Shown one piece after another: positions 47,300 through 56,295 of a stretch of DNA of 64,000 nucleotides; the first letter of the stretch is position 1; the number at the start of each line of letters is the position of its first letter. A program made the position numbers and the translations under genes. The stretch comes from Halotia wernerae (lineage in GTDB: Bacteria > Cyanobacteriota > Cyanobacteriia > Cyanobacteriales > Nostocaceae). Where the stretch lies: NCBI GenBank assembly GCA_034931985.1, contig JAYGHB010000012.1:30816-94815 (forward strand). The letters are read 5' to 3'. A model generated the notes under the pieces. That model searched no databases. It was not told where the DNA came from and worked only from the letters and a program-made list of their open reading frames with translations.

Positions 47300-49951
47300 T
47301 TAACTATTAATCGCCCCTCTGACTAAGATTACTGTACTCTCGACATTAGAAGCGATCGCTTCGGGAATATTACCTTGAATTGTCTGCTGTAACAATCCCT
47401 CGCGTGAAGCACCTAAAACTACAACATCATAATTTTCGGTTTTTACTAAATTAATTACACCTTCAGCAACTGAATCAGCTTGCACTGGAATAGCCACAAC
47501 ATTACTAGACAATTTGCGGCGACGCATCAAATGGCGAATGGCTTGCGCTAAAACTGTCATGTCTGGCTTGGATTCAGATGGCTTAAACACCTGTGTCAAG
47601 CGAATTTGGGGGTCATTTCCCAGTGTCACTAACGCAGGTAGCAACTTAATTGCCAACCTAGCATTAGGACCACCAGCCATCGGTACTAGCCAGCGGTTGA
47701 ACTGGAGAGGAAGGGGAGATGAGGGCAAGTTGCTATCTTGTTCCCCCTGCCTTTTGACTTTTTCTGCCAATTTCACAAGCATCACGTCGCAAGTAGCTTG
47801 GCGAATTACGGTGTCTACAACATTGCCAAAAATCCGTCCAGGGGTAGAAGTGCTACCTTTCCAACCCATTAAAATGATGTTGATGTTTCGTTCTTTAATG
47901 ATCTCTAAAATTGCTTGGGAGGCATCGTGGGCGACTCGAATTTGTGTATGCAGAGGAATTTGCCACTTTTTTGCCAATACTTCTGCTTGTCGTAGTAAGC
48001 GGCGACTGTTTGTTGTTCTGACTTGCGTTTCTGATGGAGAAGCGTGACGTGACACTAAAATCACTTGTAAGCACTCTATTTCATAGTGGCGATCGCGGGC
48101 AATAGCAATTGCCATTTGTAAAAGAATAGCTGCGGTTTCGGGATTAGCCAGTGGGACTAATAACCTGCCTCTGCCAATGTTAGGCGATCGCGTTTGGTAA
48201 ACTACATAAGAAGGTTCCAGTTGTGGCTTTGGGGTGGTGTTTCCATAATTGAGATGCTCTGCTTCTACTCGGATGATATCTGCGCGGGTAATAATGCCAA
48301 TCAATTTCTGCCCTTCCACTACTGGTAAGCGACTAATATGATAGCGATCTAGTAAATACAGGACATTGGTGAGATTATGTACTGGTGTCACAGTCATCGG
48401 GTCAGAGATCATTATTTCCCTTAAGGGAGTATCATTTGATATATAGTGATCGTGTTTTTTGATTAAATCTGATTGCGTCACAATTCCTACCAATTTGCTT
48501 TCTTCTACCACTGGAAAGCCCCGATGATGGGAACGAGTAAAAGTCTGCATGGCCTCATCTAAGGTCATCTCTGCATCTAGAGTTTCTACCCGCCGCTGCA
48601 TGACATCTTTTGCTGTTAATCTTGTTAATATCCCCTCGGTAGTAGTTGCTTCGGCGATCGTGATCCCATTCAATTTTAAAAGTTTCTCATACAGTGAACC
48701 TGGCATTACCTTCTCTGCAACTAAGTAAGATATCACAGACACAATCATCAAAGGCAGTACCAGATTGAAATCTGTAGTCATTTCAAACACAATTACAATT
48801 GCGGTGATTGGTACTTTAGAAACAGCACTAAAAAATCCCCCCATTCCTGCCAAAGCATAGGTACTAGTGGAACCTACTCCCAATAAATGGGACTCAGACA
48901 CACCAACGAAATGTCCTAGACAAGAACCCAAGATCAGACTAGGAGCAAATAACCCCCCAGGCGCTCCAGAACCAAATGCGATCAAAGTCAGGATAAATTG
49001 GGCGACAAAGACGAGCGCTGCTAAGGATGCATTAGCGTTACTAGTGATCATATACTCCCGCAGCCCGGTATTATCACGAAACAGTTCGGGAAGCATGGCC
49101 ACGATAATACCAGAAATCAGCCCAGCTAAAGCCACTCGTAGCGCCAAGCTAATATGTAGTCTTTTGTAAAATTTAATACTTTTAATTATGCCATAGTTAA
49201 ACAATGCACCCAATAACCCAGCCAAGATACCCAATACTAAAAAAAAGGGAATTTCCAGGAGGGAAAACTTACTCGAAGATTGGATCAATTCTAAGTTTAG
49301 TTGCAGACTGCGACCCCCAAGTAGCCGGGATACCACCCCACCAATAAACGAGGCAATAATTGCAGTTTGTAGGGTTAATCCCGATAAGTCTTGGAGTAAC
49401 TCTTCGACAATAAATAATACACCAGCGATCGGGGCATTAAAACCAGCTGCCAAGCCAGCACCAGCACCAGCAGCAATCATCTGGCGTTGATGGTCTGGAG
49501 AAGTAGGAACCCAGCGACTCATCCCTGCTGCCAAACTCGCACCTACATGGACAGTGGGGCCTTGTCGTCCTAAAGTTATCCCTGAACCGAGAGTGATAAT
49601 AGAACTGAGTAGTTTCACAGCGGCAACCCGCCAAGATAACCTAATTGGTACATTGGCCAGAGTGGCTTTAACTTGAGGAATACCGCTACCAGATGCTTCT
49701 GGAGCCAATCTTTGCACTAAAGCGCCAGCCAAAAATCCAAAAACTAAACCAATTGCTGGCAAGGCTAACCATGCTGGTAAAACTTGGGTAGTATGAACTC
49801 GCCATGTTCCCAACCATCCCGATCCTATCTTCAGGAATACCGCAGAGAAAGCGGCCACAAGTCCAATAATAGAAGCTTCTGCGATCACTAAACCTCTTCT
49901 AGGCTGCAACCAACTGCGAAAGCGCTGAGTAAGAACAGGAAGCGACATCAT
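47300..49951 (-). CDS. ClC-type chloride channel/transporter with CBS and universal-stress domains
   Basis: 883 residues. ClC core about 1-430 with GSGIP (EASGSGIPQVK), GRQGPTV and GGLFAPSLILG motifs; the gating Glu of GREGP is Gln here. Two CBS domains at about 445-570 (KDVMQRRVETLDAEM..., IMISDPMTVTPV...). Then two UspA-like domains (about 595-720 and 745-880; first LLVPLANPE, second WLVPMAGG with GASREGLL). CBS and Usp modules suggest adenine-nucleotide control of anion flux. An alternative ATG is 3 bp in (49948). Confidence 0.9.
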   Translation of the reverse strand: MMSLPVLTQRFRSWLQPRRGLVIAEASIIGLVAAFSAVFLKIGSGWLGTWRVHTTQVLPAWLALPAIGLVFGFLAGALVQRLAPEASGSGIPQVKATLANVPIRLSWRVAAVKLLSSIITLGSGITLGRQGPTVHVGASLAAGMSRWVPTSPDHQRQMIAAGAGAGLAAGFNAPIAGVLFIVEELLQDLSGLTLQTAIIASFIGGVVSRLLGGRSLQLNLELIQSSSKFSLLEIPFFLVLGILAGLLGALFNYGIIKSIKFYKRLHISLALRVALAGLISGIIVAMLPELFRDNTGLREYMITSNANASLAALVFVAQFILTLIAFGSGAPGGLFAPSLILGSCLGHFVGVSESHLLGVGSTSTYALAGMGGFFSAVSKVPITAIVIVFEMTTDFNLVLPLMIVSVISYLVAEKVMPGSLYEKLLKLNGITIAEATTTEGILTRLTAKDVMQRRVETLDAEMTLDEAMQTFTRSHHRGFPVVEESKLVGIVTQSDLIKKHDHYISNDTPLREIMISDPMTVTPVHNLTNVLYLLDRYHISRLPVVEGQKLIGIITRADIIRVEAEHLNYGNTTPKPQLEPSYVVYQTRSPNIGRGRLLVPLANPETAAILLQMAIAIARDRHYEIECLQVILVSRHASPSETQVRTTNSRRLLRQAEVLAKKWQIPLHTQIRVAHDASQAILEIIKERNINIILMGWKGSTSTPGRIFGNVVDTVIRQATCDVMLVKLAEKVKRQGEQDSNLPSSPLPLQFNRWLVPMAGGPNARLAIKLLPALVTLGNDPQIRLTQVFKPSESKPDMTVLAQAIRHLMRRRKLSSNVVAIPVQADSVAEGVINLVKTENYDVVVLGASREGLLQQTIQGNIPEAIASNVESTVILVRGAINS

Positions 49952-49955
49952 ATAA

Positions 49956-50009
49956 ACAGGGGACAGGGGACAGGGGACAGGGGACAGGGGATAGGGGATA
50001 GGGGATAGG
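49956..50009. repeat. Heptanucleotide tandem repeat (GGGGACA / GGGGATA), about 7 copies
   Basis: Two related 7-bp units in succession just upstream of the ClC gene start, reading on the plus strand. Confidence 0.88.
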
Positions 50010-50112
50010 TGAGCAGTGCGGTCTTCTCCCTTGGCGTTAGCCTCTCCCTTTGGGAGAAGGGGTGAAGCAGTTGCTTCACCCGAAGGGGGACAGTAACTGA
50101 TAACTGATTTAC

Positions 50113-50436
50113 ATGAACCAGGGACTAACTACAGAGCAACTAACGCGGATTATCGCTGAAGTAGGAAGGTTGCAGGCACGTCCGGAAGCAGAAATTGAAC
50201 CCGAACAAGTCAAGCAAATTTTATAGGAATTAGGATTAACACCGGATTTGCTTGATCAAGCCCTCGTTCAAGTCCAGCGTCGGCAAGCTTTGAAAGTACA
50301 GCAAAAACGTAATCGTACAATTGCTGTCGGGGTAATTGCTGCCGTGGCGATCGCCATTGTAGGTACTTTATTTACTATTCAACAACATAATTCTGCTCTT
50401 GAGCGAGTTTCTGCTCAAAAAAACCGTTTGGTCTAG
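50113..50436 (+). pseudogene. Broken small membrane protein gene with in-frame TAG
   Basis: Reads MNQGLTTEQLTRIIAEVGRL ... QVKQIL, TAG at 50224-50226, then ELGLTPDLLDQAL ... IAVGVIAAVAIAIVGTLF and a TAG at 50434. The flanks (KQIL*ELGL) point to CAG originally. The single membrane segment and Glu-rich helices resemble cyanobacterial proteins that continue for over 100 residues, so the 3' end is also missing, replaced by an antisense fragment (50430-50652). Confidence 0.65.
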
Positions 50437-50652
50437 CAATTCTCGCCAGCGATCGCCATGCCATGCTAAAGGTTGATCTATTGCTGTAATCTGTTCTTGC
50501 AGCTGCCAATAAGTTTGAACTTTGTAATCAGGAAATTGTAAAATAGTTCCAGGTCGCAGTTCCCGCACCTGTTACCAAAACGTTCTTTCTCCTAAAACAA
50601 AAGCACAACAAAGATAATCTCGCAAAGCCACCAAATCCACCTCAGAGGAACG
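50430..50652 (-). pseudogene. Fragment resembling asparagine synthetase, with in-frame stop
   Basis: Minus-strand frame: DLVALRDYLCCAFVLGERTFW*QVRELRPGTILQF, then YKVQTYWQLQ. LRxYLxFGFVLGxxTL...VRxLxPGxxL...YWxL is the linker/synthetase start of AsnB-type amidotransferases. The stop is TAA (50572-50574), where Gln (CAA) is expected. No ends of the gene are present. Family call is moderate. Confidence 0.45.
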
Positions 50653-51064
50653 GTCAGGAACCTCAGCCTAAAGGCATGAGGCTTGCAAGAGAAATCGAAC
50701 AAGCCATTCTGACCCGCTTAAGTTCTTAACTGAACTACGTTTTTTGAGTCAAGACACCACAGGATACGAAGCCAGTCCTTTGCTCTGTCGCTTGTGATTA
50801 AAAGTTCTAAGGTCACTGGAACGGTGTTGCAAGCCTAACAAGCTCTTAAAACATTAGCCAGGCTAACATTACTCCCGCTCATGGAAGGCTCGAAAGAGCA
50901 AACACGTTATGCGTACAGGGTTGTTGATTAGAAACAGTAATTGTCCTGTTGAAAGTGCAATACAAAAGCACCCCTAATTAAACAACCCCAAGGCGGTAAC
51001 GAAAATAAAAACTGTCCTAAAGAACAGGGTTTCAGACCCTAGGAGTATTTGATGAGAGTGTCAA
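50653..51064. other. Structured non-coding stretch, possible transposon 3' remnant
   Basis: About 410 bp without a full gene, directly between two fragments and the pmbA-like gene. A stem CCTCA/TGAGG lies at about 50661-50680. A GGTCACTGGAACG...GCAAGCC stretch near 50811-50838 resembles, from memory, TnpB-associated guide RNA regions of cyanobacterial transposons. A short frame ending ...QDTTGYEASPLLCRL at 50801 may be protein debris. Identity not established. Confidence 0.3.
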
Positions 51065-52384
51065 TTAATTATTTCTACCAGTAGTAGATAATCCCTCTAC
51101 TATTAGAGATGGAGTATAACAAGAACCATTCCAATCAGCATCGTTACCTAATTGCACCAATTGTTTGAGGGCTGTGTAGACGTTACCTGCAACCATCGTA
51201 TCTTTTACACGCCCAGTTACATAACCCTTCTGCACACGATAACCCAAATCAATATTGATAGAAAAATCGCCAGAGATGCCGCTGCCGTTGCCCAATATTT
51301 GATCCACAATTAAGCCATCGTCCATCTGTTCAATTAAATCTTGTAGTGATGCTGCACCAGGCTGGATCAATAAATTAAATAAGCCAGGGCTGGGATAGGT
51401 GCCTAAATCAGGGCGAAAACCATTACCAGTGGTGTCAATACCCAGTTGTTGTCCGGTGGTGCGATCGCAATAAAAATGTTGTAAAATCCCATCTTGGATA
51501 AAGACTAAAGGAGTGGTAGGAGTGCCTTCATCATCAAAAGGACAACTGTAAGGGCCTGCTTGTGGGTCTTGGTAGAGAGTCAGGTTAGGTGCAATCACTG
51601 GTTTACCTAGGCGTTCTGTCCAAGGGGAAGCTAACTCCAAGACGCGCTTGCCATTTAAAGCTGCTTGTGCAGTACCCCAAAGCATATCAGCCGCTTTAGA
51701 AGTAAACAAAATCGGAAAGCGACCATTAGGCGGTGAGACGTTTTCTCTAGCCCAAAGCAACCTTTGTAAAATTTGATGAGCTATTTTCTCCGGTTGCAAA
51801 ATATCCCGCTGGGTTTGACCATCAGAAACACTTAAAAAATCATCGCCTCGTATCCATTCTGCTGATATATAGCAACTGAGAGTGGTGTCAGTGTAGTAAC
51901 AATCTAGACCTTGACTATTTACAAGTCTAGTAGTTTCCACATCACATTCCCAATCACTATTGCAAAGAACCTCTGGATAGAGATCACGGATCAAAGCGAT
52001 CGCTTCTTTGCCCCAATTTACCAATACCTCAATAGGTACATCTTTTCCTAAATCAGGATAGGAAGGTTTAAAATTACTGCCCAACTGTACCGATTCGGGT
52101 TGATTGAGTTGACTCAAAGCTAAAGCTCGTTCCACCAGCGCTTGAGCTGAGACAGAACCGTAAGCAACCGTCAGTCCTGGTCTTCCATTTCGCCATAGCC
52201 GCAATACTGTACCTTCAGATTGGCTGGTTTCTAGCTGCTTAAGGCGGTTAGCCTCAAAAAACACGGGACGGGAAAGCGATCGCGACTGATAAACCTCAGC
52301 TGCTTCTGCTCCCGATTTTATAGCTAGTTCCAGCAGTTGTTCTGCTAGTGTATCTTGTGACAAATTTTCAGCACCCATGACCAT
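51065..52384 (-). CDS. pmbA: TldE/PmbA-like metallopeptidase-family protein
   Basis: 439 residues. Belongs to the TldD/PmbA family: N-terminal AEQLLELAIKSGAEAAEVYQ, LRLWRNGRPGLTVAYG, and the C-terminal GDFSINIDLGYRVQKGYVTGRVKDTMVAGNV. In E. coli TldD carries the zinc site and TldE (PmbA) is its partner; this sequence lacks an HExxxH motif, so it is the PmbA/TldE-type subunit. Processes small peptides such as microcin or PQQ-like precursors. Start ATG 52384 or 52378. Confidence 0.85.
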   Translation of the reverse strand: MVMGAENLSQDTLAEQLLELAIKSGAEAAEVYQSRSLSRPVFFEANRLKQLETSQSEGTVLRLWRNGRPGLTVAYGSVSAQALVERALALSQLNQPESVQLGSNFKPSYPDLGKDVPIEVLVNWGKEAIALIRDLYPEVLCNSDWECDVETTRLVNSQGLDCYYTDTTLSCYISAEWIRGDDFLSVSDGQTQRDILQPEKIAHQILQRLLWARENVSPPNGRFPILFTSKAADMLWGTAQAALNGKRVLELASPWTERLGKPVIAPNLTLYQDPQAGPYSCPFDDEGTPTTPLVFIQDGILQHFYCDRTTGQQLGIDTTGNGFRPDLGTYPSPGLFNLLIQPGAASLQDLIEQMDDGLIVDQILGNGSGISGDFSINIDLGYRVQKGYVTGRVKDTMVAGNVYTALKQLVQLGNDADWNGSCYTPSLIVEGLSTTGRNN

Positions 52385-52423
52385 TGGTGAATTGTGGATT
52401 TTGGACTTTGAACTGCAAATGAA

Positions 52424-52537
52424 CGCAGATAATTATCCCAAATCATTGGTATCTATCCTCGTGTATTAGCAATTGCAATTGTGAAACGCAGATAGACGCA
52501 GACAATTATCCCAAATCATTGGTATCTATCTACGTGT
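52424..52537. repeat. Two 41-bp direct repeats
   Basis: CGCAGAYAATTATCCCAAAT... (52424-52464) recurs at 52497-52537 with three differences and a 32-bp spacer. It lies upstream of the pmbA-like gene start, so the repeats may duplicate a regulatory site or be a small dispersed element. Confidence 0.8.
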
Positions 52538-52605
52538 CATGGACGCAGAGAATTATTTCACAAACAGCAAAATGTATCAGTATGTATCAGTAGAAGTATA
52601 GACTC

Positions 52606-52642
52606 AGATCCCCGACTTCTTGAAGAAGTCGGGGATCTTTTT
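52606..52642. terminator. Strong palindromic hairpin, GATCCCCGACTTCTT type
   Basis: Sixteen-base arms (52606-52621 and 52623-52638) around a single G, then TTTT on the plus strand. This palindrome is widespread in cyanobacterial genomes. It can stop transcription of the convergent Tab2-like gene read-through, but the T-run favours plus-strand termination. Confidence 0.7.
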
Positions 52643-52647
52643 CCAAC

Positions 52648-53511
52648 TTAAGGCAGATTCACCTCTTGTAATAGCCAAAAACCAGTAAAAGATTCTGCTT
52701 GGGGATCAGACTGCACGCCAATAAAATGTACACCGTTAGCTTTTTGTTTAGTCTCTTCAAAACTTTTGGCTTCTGCTAAAGTTTGGGGATTTTTAATATT
52801 TGCTAAAATCCAACTTTCAGTAGCACCAGTTTCTAAAATTAATCTCTTTCCTTGGGTGGTATCAAACTTCAAAAAAGCCAACTCCAAACCAGACATCCAA
52901 CCTGCGATCGGCAATGCTCTGGGTGAGAAAATTAAAACACCAGGAATGCGGGTTTCAGGTGATAATTGGGCTAACTCTAAGGGAAACGCTTCTCCAAAAC
53001 CAATTTCCCACTCTGACATTTCTGTAAAATCCGCAGCTTGTAAAGTCACAAATGCCCACTGCTTTCCTTCCAAAGCATCTGGTAAACGCTGAGGTAAAGG
53101 TCTTTCTAAACGTACCGAGGGATTCGTCCCTCCTTGATATCCTGGTTCCTGAGGATAAACTTCCTCCATCCGCTGTTTTAGCCATTGGTTGAGAACCAAA
53201 GCGCGACGGCTAGGTTGAGCAGGAATACCCACATCCTGACAAGCTTTAGTAATCATGTTATTCATTTGGCGGCGGAAAAAGCGGATTTTGATTGGTGCTT
53301 CTCCAGCTTTGGTGATTGCTTCCTGTAACGCCGTCCGCAACCAACCTGAATTGACCTCGGTACTGGGACAATATTGAGCATAGCGAAACAGGGAATCCAT
53401 ACTTTTGCCCACATCCGAAGGGCTTTCGCAGATTAAGACTTCCCAAACTTTTTTTTGATTTGCGTCCAGAATTGGACGAGAGTAAAAATCAATTTCCCAA
53501 ATACTGCCCAT
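52648..53511 (-). CDS. Tab2/Atab2-type RNA-binding protein
   Basis: 287 residues from ATG 53511 (MGSIWEIDFYSRP); a longer frame from 53541 is less likely. Matches the Tab2 family of oxygenic phototrophs: IWEIDFYSRPILDANQKKVWEVLICES, IKIRFFRRQMNNMI, LPDALEGKQWAFVTLQA. In Chlamydomonas Tab2 promotes psaB translation; in cyanobacteria it is linked to photosystem biogenesis. Divergent from nothing close; preceded by repeats. Confidence 0.85.
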   Translation of the reverse strand: MGSIWEIDFYSRPILDANQKKVWEVLICESPSDVGKSMDSLFRYAQYCPSTEVNSGWLRTALQEAITKAGEAPIKIRFFRRQMNNMITKACQDVGIPAQPSRRALVLNQWLKQRMEEVYPQEPGYQGGTNPSVRLERPLPQRLPDALEGKQWAFVTLQAADFTEMSEWEIGFGEAFPLELAQLSPETRIPGVLIFSPRALPIAGWMSGLELAFLKFDTTQGKRLILETGATESWILANIKNPQTLAEAKSFEETKQKANGVHFIGVQSDPQAESFTGFWLLQEVNLP

Positions 53512-53709
53512 GTAATGCCTGTGAAAATCTGGCGACTTCATATTTTGCTTATATTTTTATGATAAGAGGGTATGGGCAGCATCTAACATTGGGAATTGAG
53601 ATGAGCAAGCGATATCTGGTGACAAGCCGCGAGGCGTCTACGTTTACCTGAATAATAGAAAACAGAGCAGGTCAGTTTTTTGATCAATCGCGGCTCCTGA
53701 CTTTTGAAC

Positions 53710-53916
53710 GCCAGTTGCTACAACGGAGGGAACCTCCGCAACGCACTGGCTCCTTTTGACCAAACAAGGCAAAAGTAAAAAGTAAAAAGGCAAAAGAAAG
53801 AAAAAGAGCAGTGGTCCCAAGCCCCTAAATTTATTTATGGAATGAAATGAAAACATTTGTTTCGAGACGCGCAGTGAACCAGCGCTGTAGGCGGGTTTCC
53901 CGCCGTAGGCGACTGG
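53710..53916. repeat. Two copies of a dispersed palindromic repeat
   Basis: Copy 1 (53710-53750) is GCCAGTTGC...CGGAGGGAACCTCCG...GCACTGGC; copy 2 (53879-53916) is CCAGCGCTG...GGCGGGTTTCCCGCC...GACTGG. Both fold as two-tier hairpins. Between them lies a run rich in AAAAGTAAAAAG. Confidence 0.75.
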
Positions 53917-53941
53917 CTCCTCAATTTATTTATGGGGATTA

Positions 53942-53971
53942 TCTTTTTACTTTTTACTTTTTACTTTTTAA
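53942..53971. repeat. Heptanucleotide tandem repeat (TTTTTAC)
   Basis: About four copies of the same unit found at 13621-13667, just past the stop of the split PEP-CTERM gene. Confidence 0.85.
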
Positions 53972-53986
53972 TTCTGCCTAGCGGTA

Positions 53987-54255
53987 CTAGTGCTTTCGCT
54001 TAAATTTCAGGATACCCATTGCACCAAATGCTACTAAGCCAAAAATAGCTCCAGGTTCGGGAACAGATTTCGCCTCAATCGAGAAGATTGTTGTTGTCCC
54101 ACTCACTTCATTAGCCGCAACCAGCAACGGTTTGCCATTAGGGCTATTTGCAGCCGAGATGAAAAGTAGACCTTCTAGGCCTAAGTCTTTGACAGCCGGG
54201 TTAGTTTCCCCACTCAGGGTTGTTTGGGCCGTGAAGTCGCGGTTGTTTACGTAGT
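53987..54255 (-). pseudogene. C-terminal part of split PEP-CTERM protein gene
   Basis: Minus-strand frame reads DYVNNRDFTAQTTL ... LGLEGLLFISAANSPNGKPLL, then SVPEPGAIFGLVAFGAMG and a basic tail (KFKRKH) with TAG at 53987-53989. This is a complete PEP-CTERM sorting signal: PEP motif, hydrophobic segment, basic end. It continues the gene 54467-55906 after removal of the insertion 54261-54510, so it is now cut off from its signal peptide. Confidence 0.88.
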
Positions 54256-54260
54256 CTATA

Positions 54261-54510
54261 CAATACCTTTGCCAAAATAAGAGCCTAGATAAATTTTGGC
54301 AAAAGTGGCAAAATTAAGCATACATAAGCGTTTCGATGAAAAGGTGGTTTTTCATCTGAAACCCTTATCCTGCTGTCAATACGTTAAAAAACCCTTGTAG
54401 GAAACCTTAAAGGAATTTTTAGGACTGATTGTTTTTGCCAACCCTCAAAGAAATGGGAGTTAATGGTTAAAGCATCATCATCTCACCCTCGTAAATTGGC
54501 GAAGGTATTG
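54261..54510. mobile_element. 250-bp MITE-like element inserted in the PEP-CTERM gene
   Basis: Imperfect terminal inverted repeats: 5' CAATACCTTTGCCAA and, reading inward from 54510, CAATACCTTCGCCAA (23 bp with four differences). The target CTATA is duplicated at 54256-54260 and 54511-54515. Removing the element and one CTATA restores an uninterrupted minus-strand frame (PVFI-DYVNN). No ORF inside; a subterminal inverted copy of TTGCCAAAAT lies near 54270-54301. The transposase source is not identified. Confidence 0.92.
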
Positions 54511-55906
54511 CTATAAAAACAGGGTTCAACGGATCAGTGACATCGTAGGTCATCACACCCCCAACACGTTCCAGTCCCACAAAGGCATAAAAGCGACCGT
54601 TAATTTCGGCAATTTTCACGTCCTCTGGTTCTGGCCCCTTGTCATCGCTGCGAGTATCAAAGCTGTTCTCATCGTTATTAGAGTTGAAAAAATTAGGCAA
54701 GCGTTGAGCAATGATCTGTTCAAAGTCGTTGCCACTGTCATAAACTTGCTTAAGTGTCTTAGCAGTCTCATCCCACTCTAAAATAGAGAAGGAGCGACCT
54801 CCAAAAGCGTAGATCTGCTCAAACAGACCATCGCCATTGACATCGCCCAAAGTATTAGTTACTGTCAGGCGACCTAGATTTTCAGGTAGCTTTAGCTCAT
54901 CGGCATTAGGGAAGGCGTTCGGGTCTAATTGATAGGCATTATTTCCCACTCGCACCTCCTCACTAAAACCATCATAATCGCGGGTATCACCCTCATTGGC
55001 CGTAACAATGTAAGTCTTGCCATTGACTGTATAGGAGGCGATCGCATCGGGTTGATACATACCTAGTACAGGCCAGTTGGCAATGTTGATAGCGTCATCG
55101 CGATCGCTAGCATCTATTGCATTGCCTGGCTGGTTATAATCTTTAAAGCCCAAGGGGATAATATTGGTAATCTCATTTTTAATTAGATCCAATCCTGCGA
55201 TCGCGTTATTCTCCTGCAACGATACCCAGGCTTTAGTAGAATCTTCAGAGACGGTGATGTATTCTGGTTCTACATCCTGGGCTACGGTTGCATTTGTCCC
55301 GAAAACTCGTACCCCCGCAGTCCGTAACTGATTAATCTGGCTGTTGAACTGGCTAAAACCAGCATTGACTACACTAAAATCCGCAAGATTGATGATGCTG
55401 AGTGACCCTTCGGGGTCAATCGTATATTCACTGTTAGGTTCACCTTCATTTGCCACTAGCACGCGATCGCCATCCGGTGTAAAAGTAACCATGTCAGGTA
55501 GTGAACCCACAGTGACAGAGTTAAGGAAATCGCCATTGGTGTTAAAAAACACAGTCTTACCAGGATCTTGGGGGATAACGGCTTCAACTGCTGCTGCTAG
55601 CAAGCCATTTTTAAATGCAACGCTGTTAGCCCCTCCACCATAGAGCGTAATATCTATATTAGATAGCAGTGATGGCTTAGTTGGATCACTAATGCTTATA
55701 ATATCAATGGTTTTAGTTCCTCCATTGACCACAAATAGGCGTTGGGTCAGCGGATCATAAGTCGAGATTTCAGCGCCTCCCTCATCAAAGAGTCCTGTGC
55801 TGTAAGTACCGAGAGGTTTGAGTGAAACTGCCTCAGATGGAGCCGTCAGTACTCCTAATAAAACAGCAGATGGAGCAATAAAGGCGATAAACTTTTGAAT
55901 GGTCAT
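54467..55906 (-). CDS. Choice-of-anchor I family secreted protein, C-terminus cut off by insertion
   Basis: 479 residues as it stands. Signal peptide at 1-26 (IAFIAPSAVLLGVLTAPSEA), then a beta-propeller-like domain with GGTKTIDIISISDPTKP, SLPDMVTFTPDGDRVLVANEGEPN and GDTRDYDGFSEEVRVGN, as in esterase-like/choice-of-anchor I proteins. The last residues (AIPSPIYEGEMMML) come from the inserted element. Without the PEP-CTERM tail (53987-54255) the protein would be released rather than sorted by an exosortase. Confidence 0.88.
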   Translation of the reverse strand: MTIQKFIAFIAPSAVLLGVLTAPSEAVSLKPLGTYSTGLFDEGGAEISTYDPLTQRLFVVNGGTKTIDIISISDPTKPSLLSNIDITLYGGGANSVAFKNGLLAAAVEAVIPQDPGKTVFFNTNGDFLNSVTVGSLPDMVTFTPDGDRVLVANEGEPNSEYTIDPEGSLSIINLADFSVVNAGFSQFNSQINQLRTAGVRVFGTNATVAQDVEPEYITVSEDSTKAWVSLQENNAIAGLDLIKNEITNIIPLGFKDYNQPGNAIDASDRDDAINIANWPVLGMYQPDAIASYTVNGKTYIVTANEGDTRDYDGFSEEVRVGNNAYQLDPNAFPNADELKLPENLGRLTVTNTLGDVNGDGLFEQIYAFGGRSFSILEWDETAKTLKQVYDSGNDFEQIIAQRLPNFFNSNNDENSFDTRSDDKGPEPEDVKIAEINGRFYAFVGLERVGGVMTYDVTDPLNPVFIAIPSPIYEGEMMML

Positions 55907-56295
55907 AATCTCAACAAATAATTGAACGCTTAGCTTTTAGATGTCAGTCAGACTCGGTAGATCCCTAACTGCAAATTAGACGCACGAAAAATTGCCCACT
56001 TAGCTGTAAGGTAGCTATGCAGGTTATTCATATTTTTTCGTCAAGTAGACTACAGTTGTCGGTAGCTATCACCCAGGATAGAAACGACTCACAACTATAG
56101 GTACATTTGCAAACTATCGGTCAAAGGTTAAGTGAACAGGAATTTTAGGTTAATTAAAGGTAAAAATCCGTATTTTCACGTATCTTTTTCCGAAAAGGGA
56201 CGCAAAGCTCTGCGTTCCTGTTATTGCTATGTTATTGCTATTTTTGACCGGAAAATCGCCAGCACTGACCCTTGGATTCCGGAACTCTGGCAGAG
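55907..56295. other. Intergenic region with a small hairpin
   Basis: About 390 bp; apart from a small ACGCA/TGCGT hairpin near 56198-56215 (in the family of dispersed palindromes) nothing is seen. An open plus-strand frame (56132-56422) is antisense to the next gene and is not believed. Confidence 0.5.
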
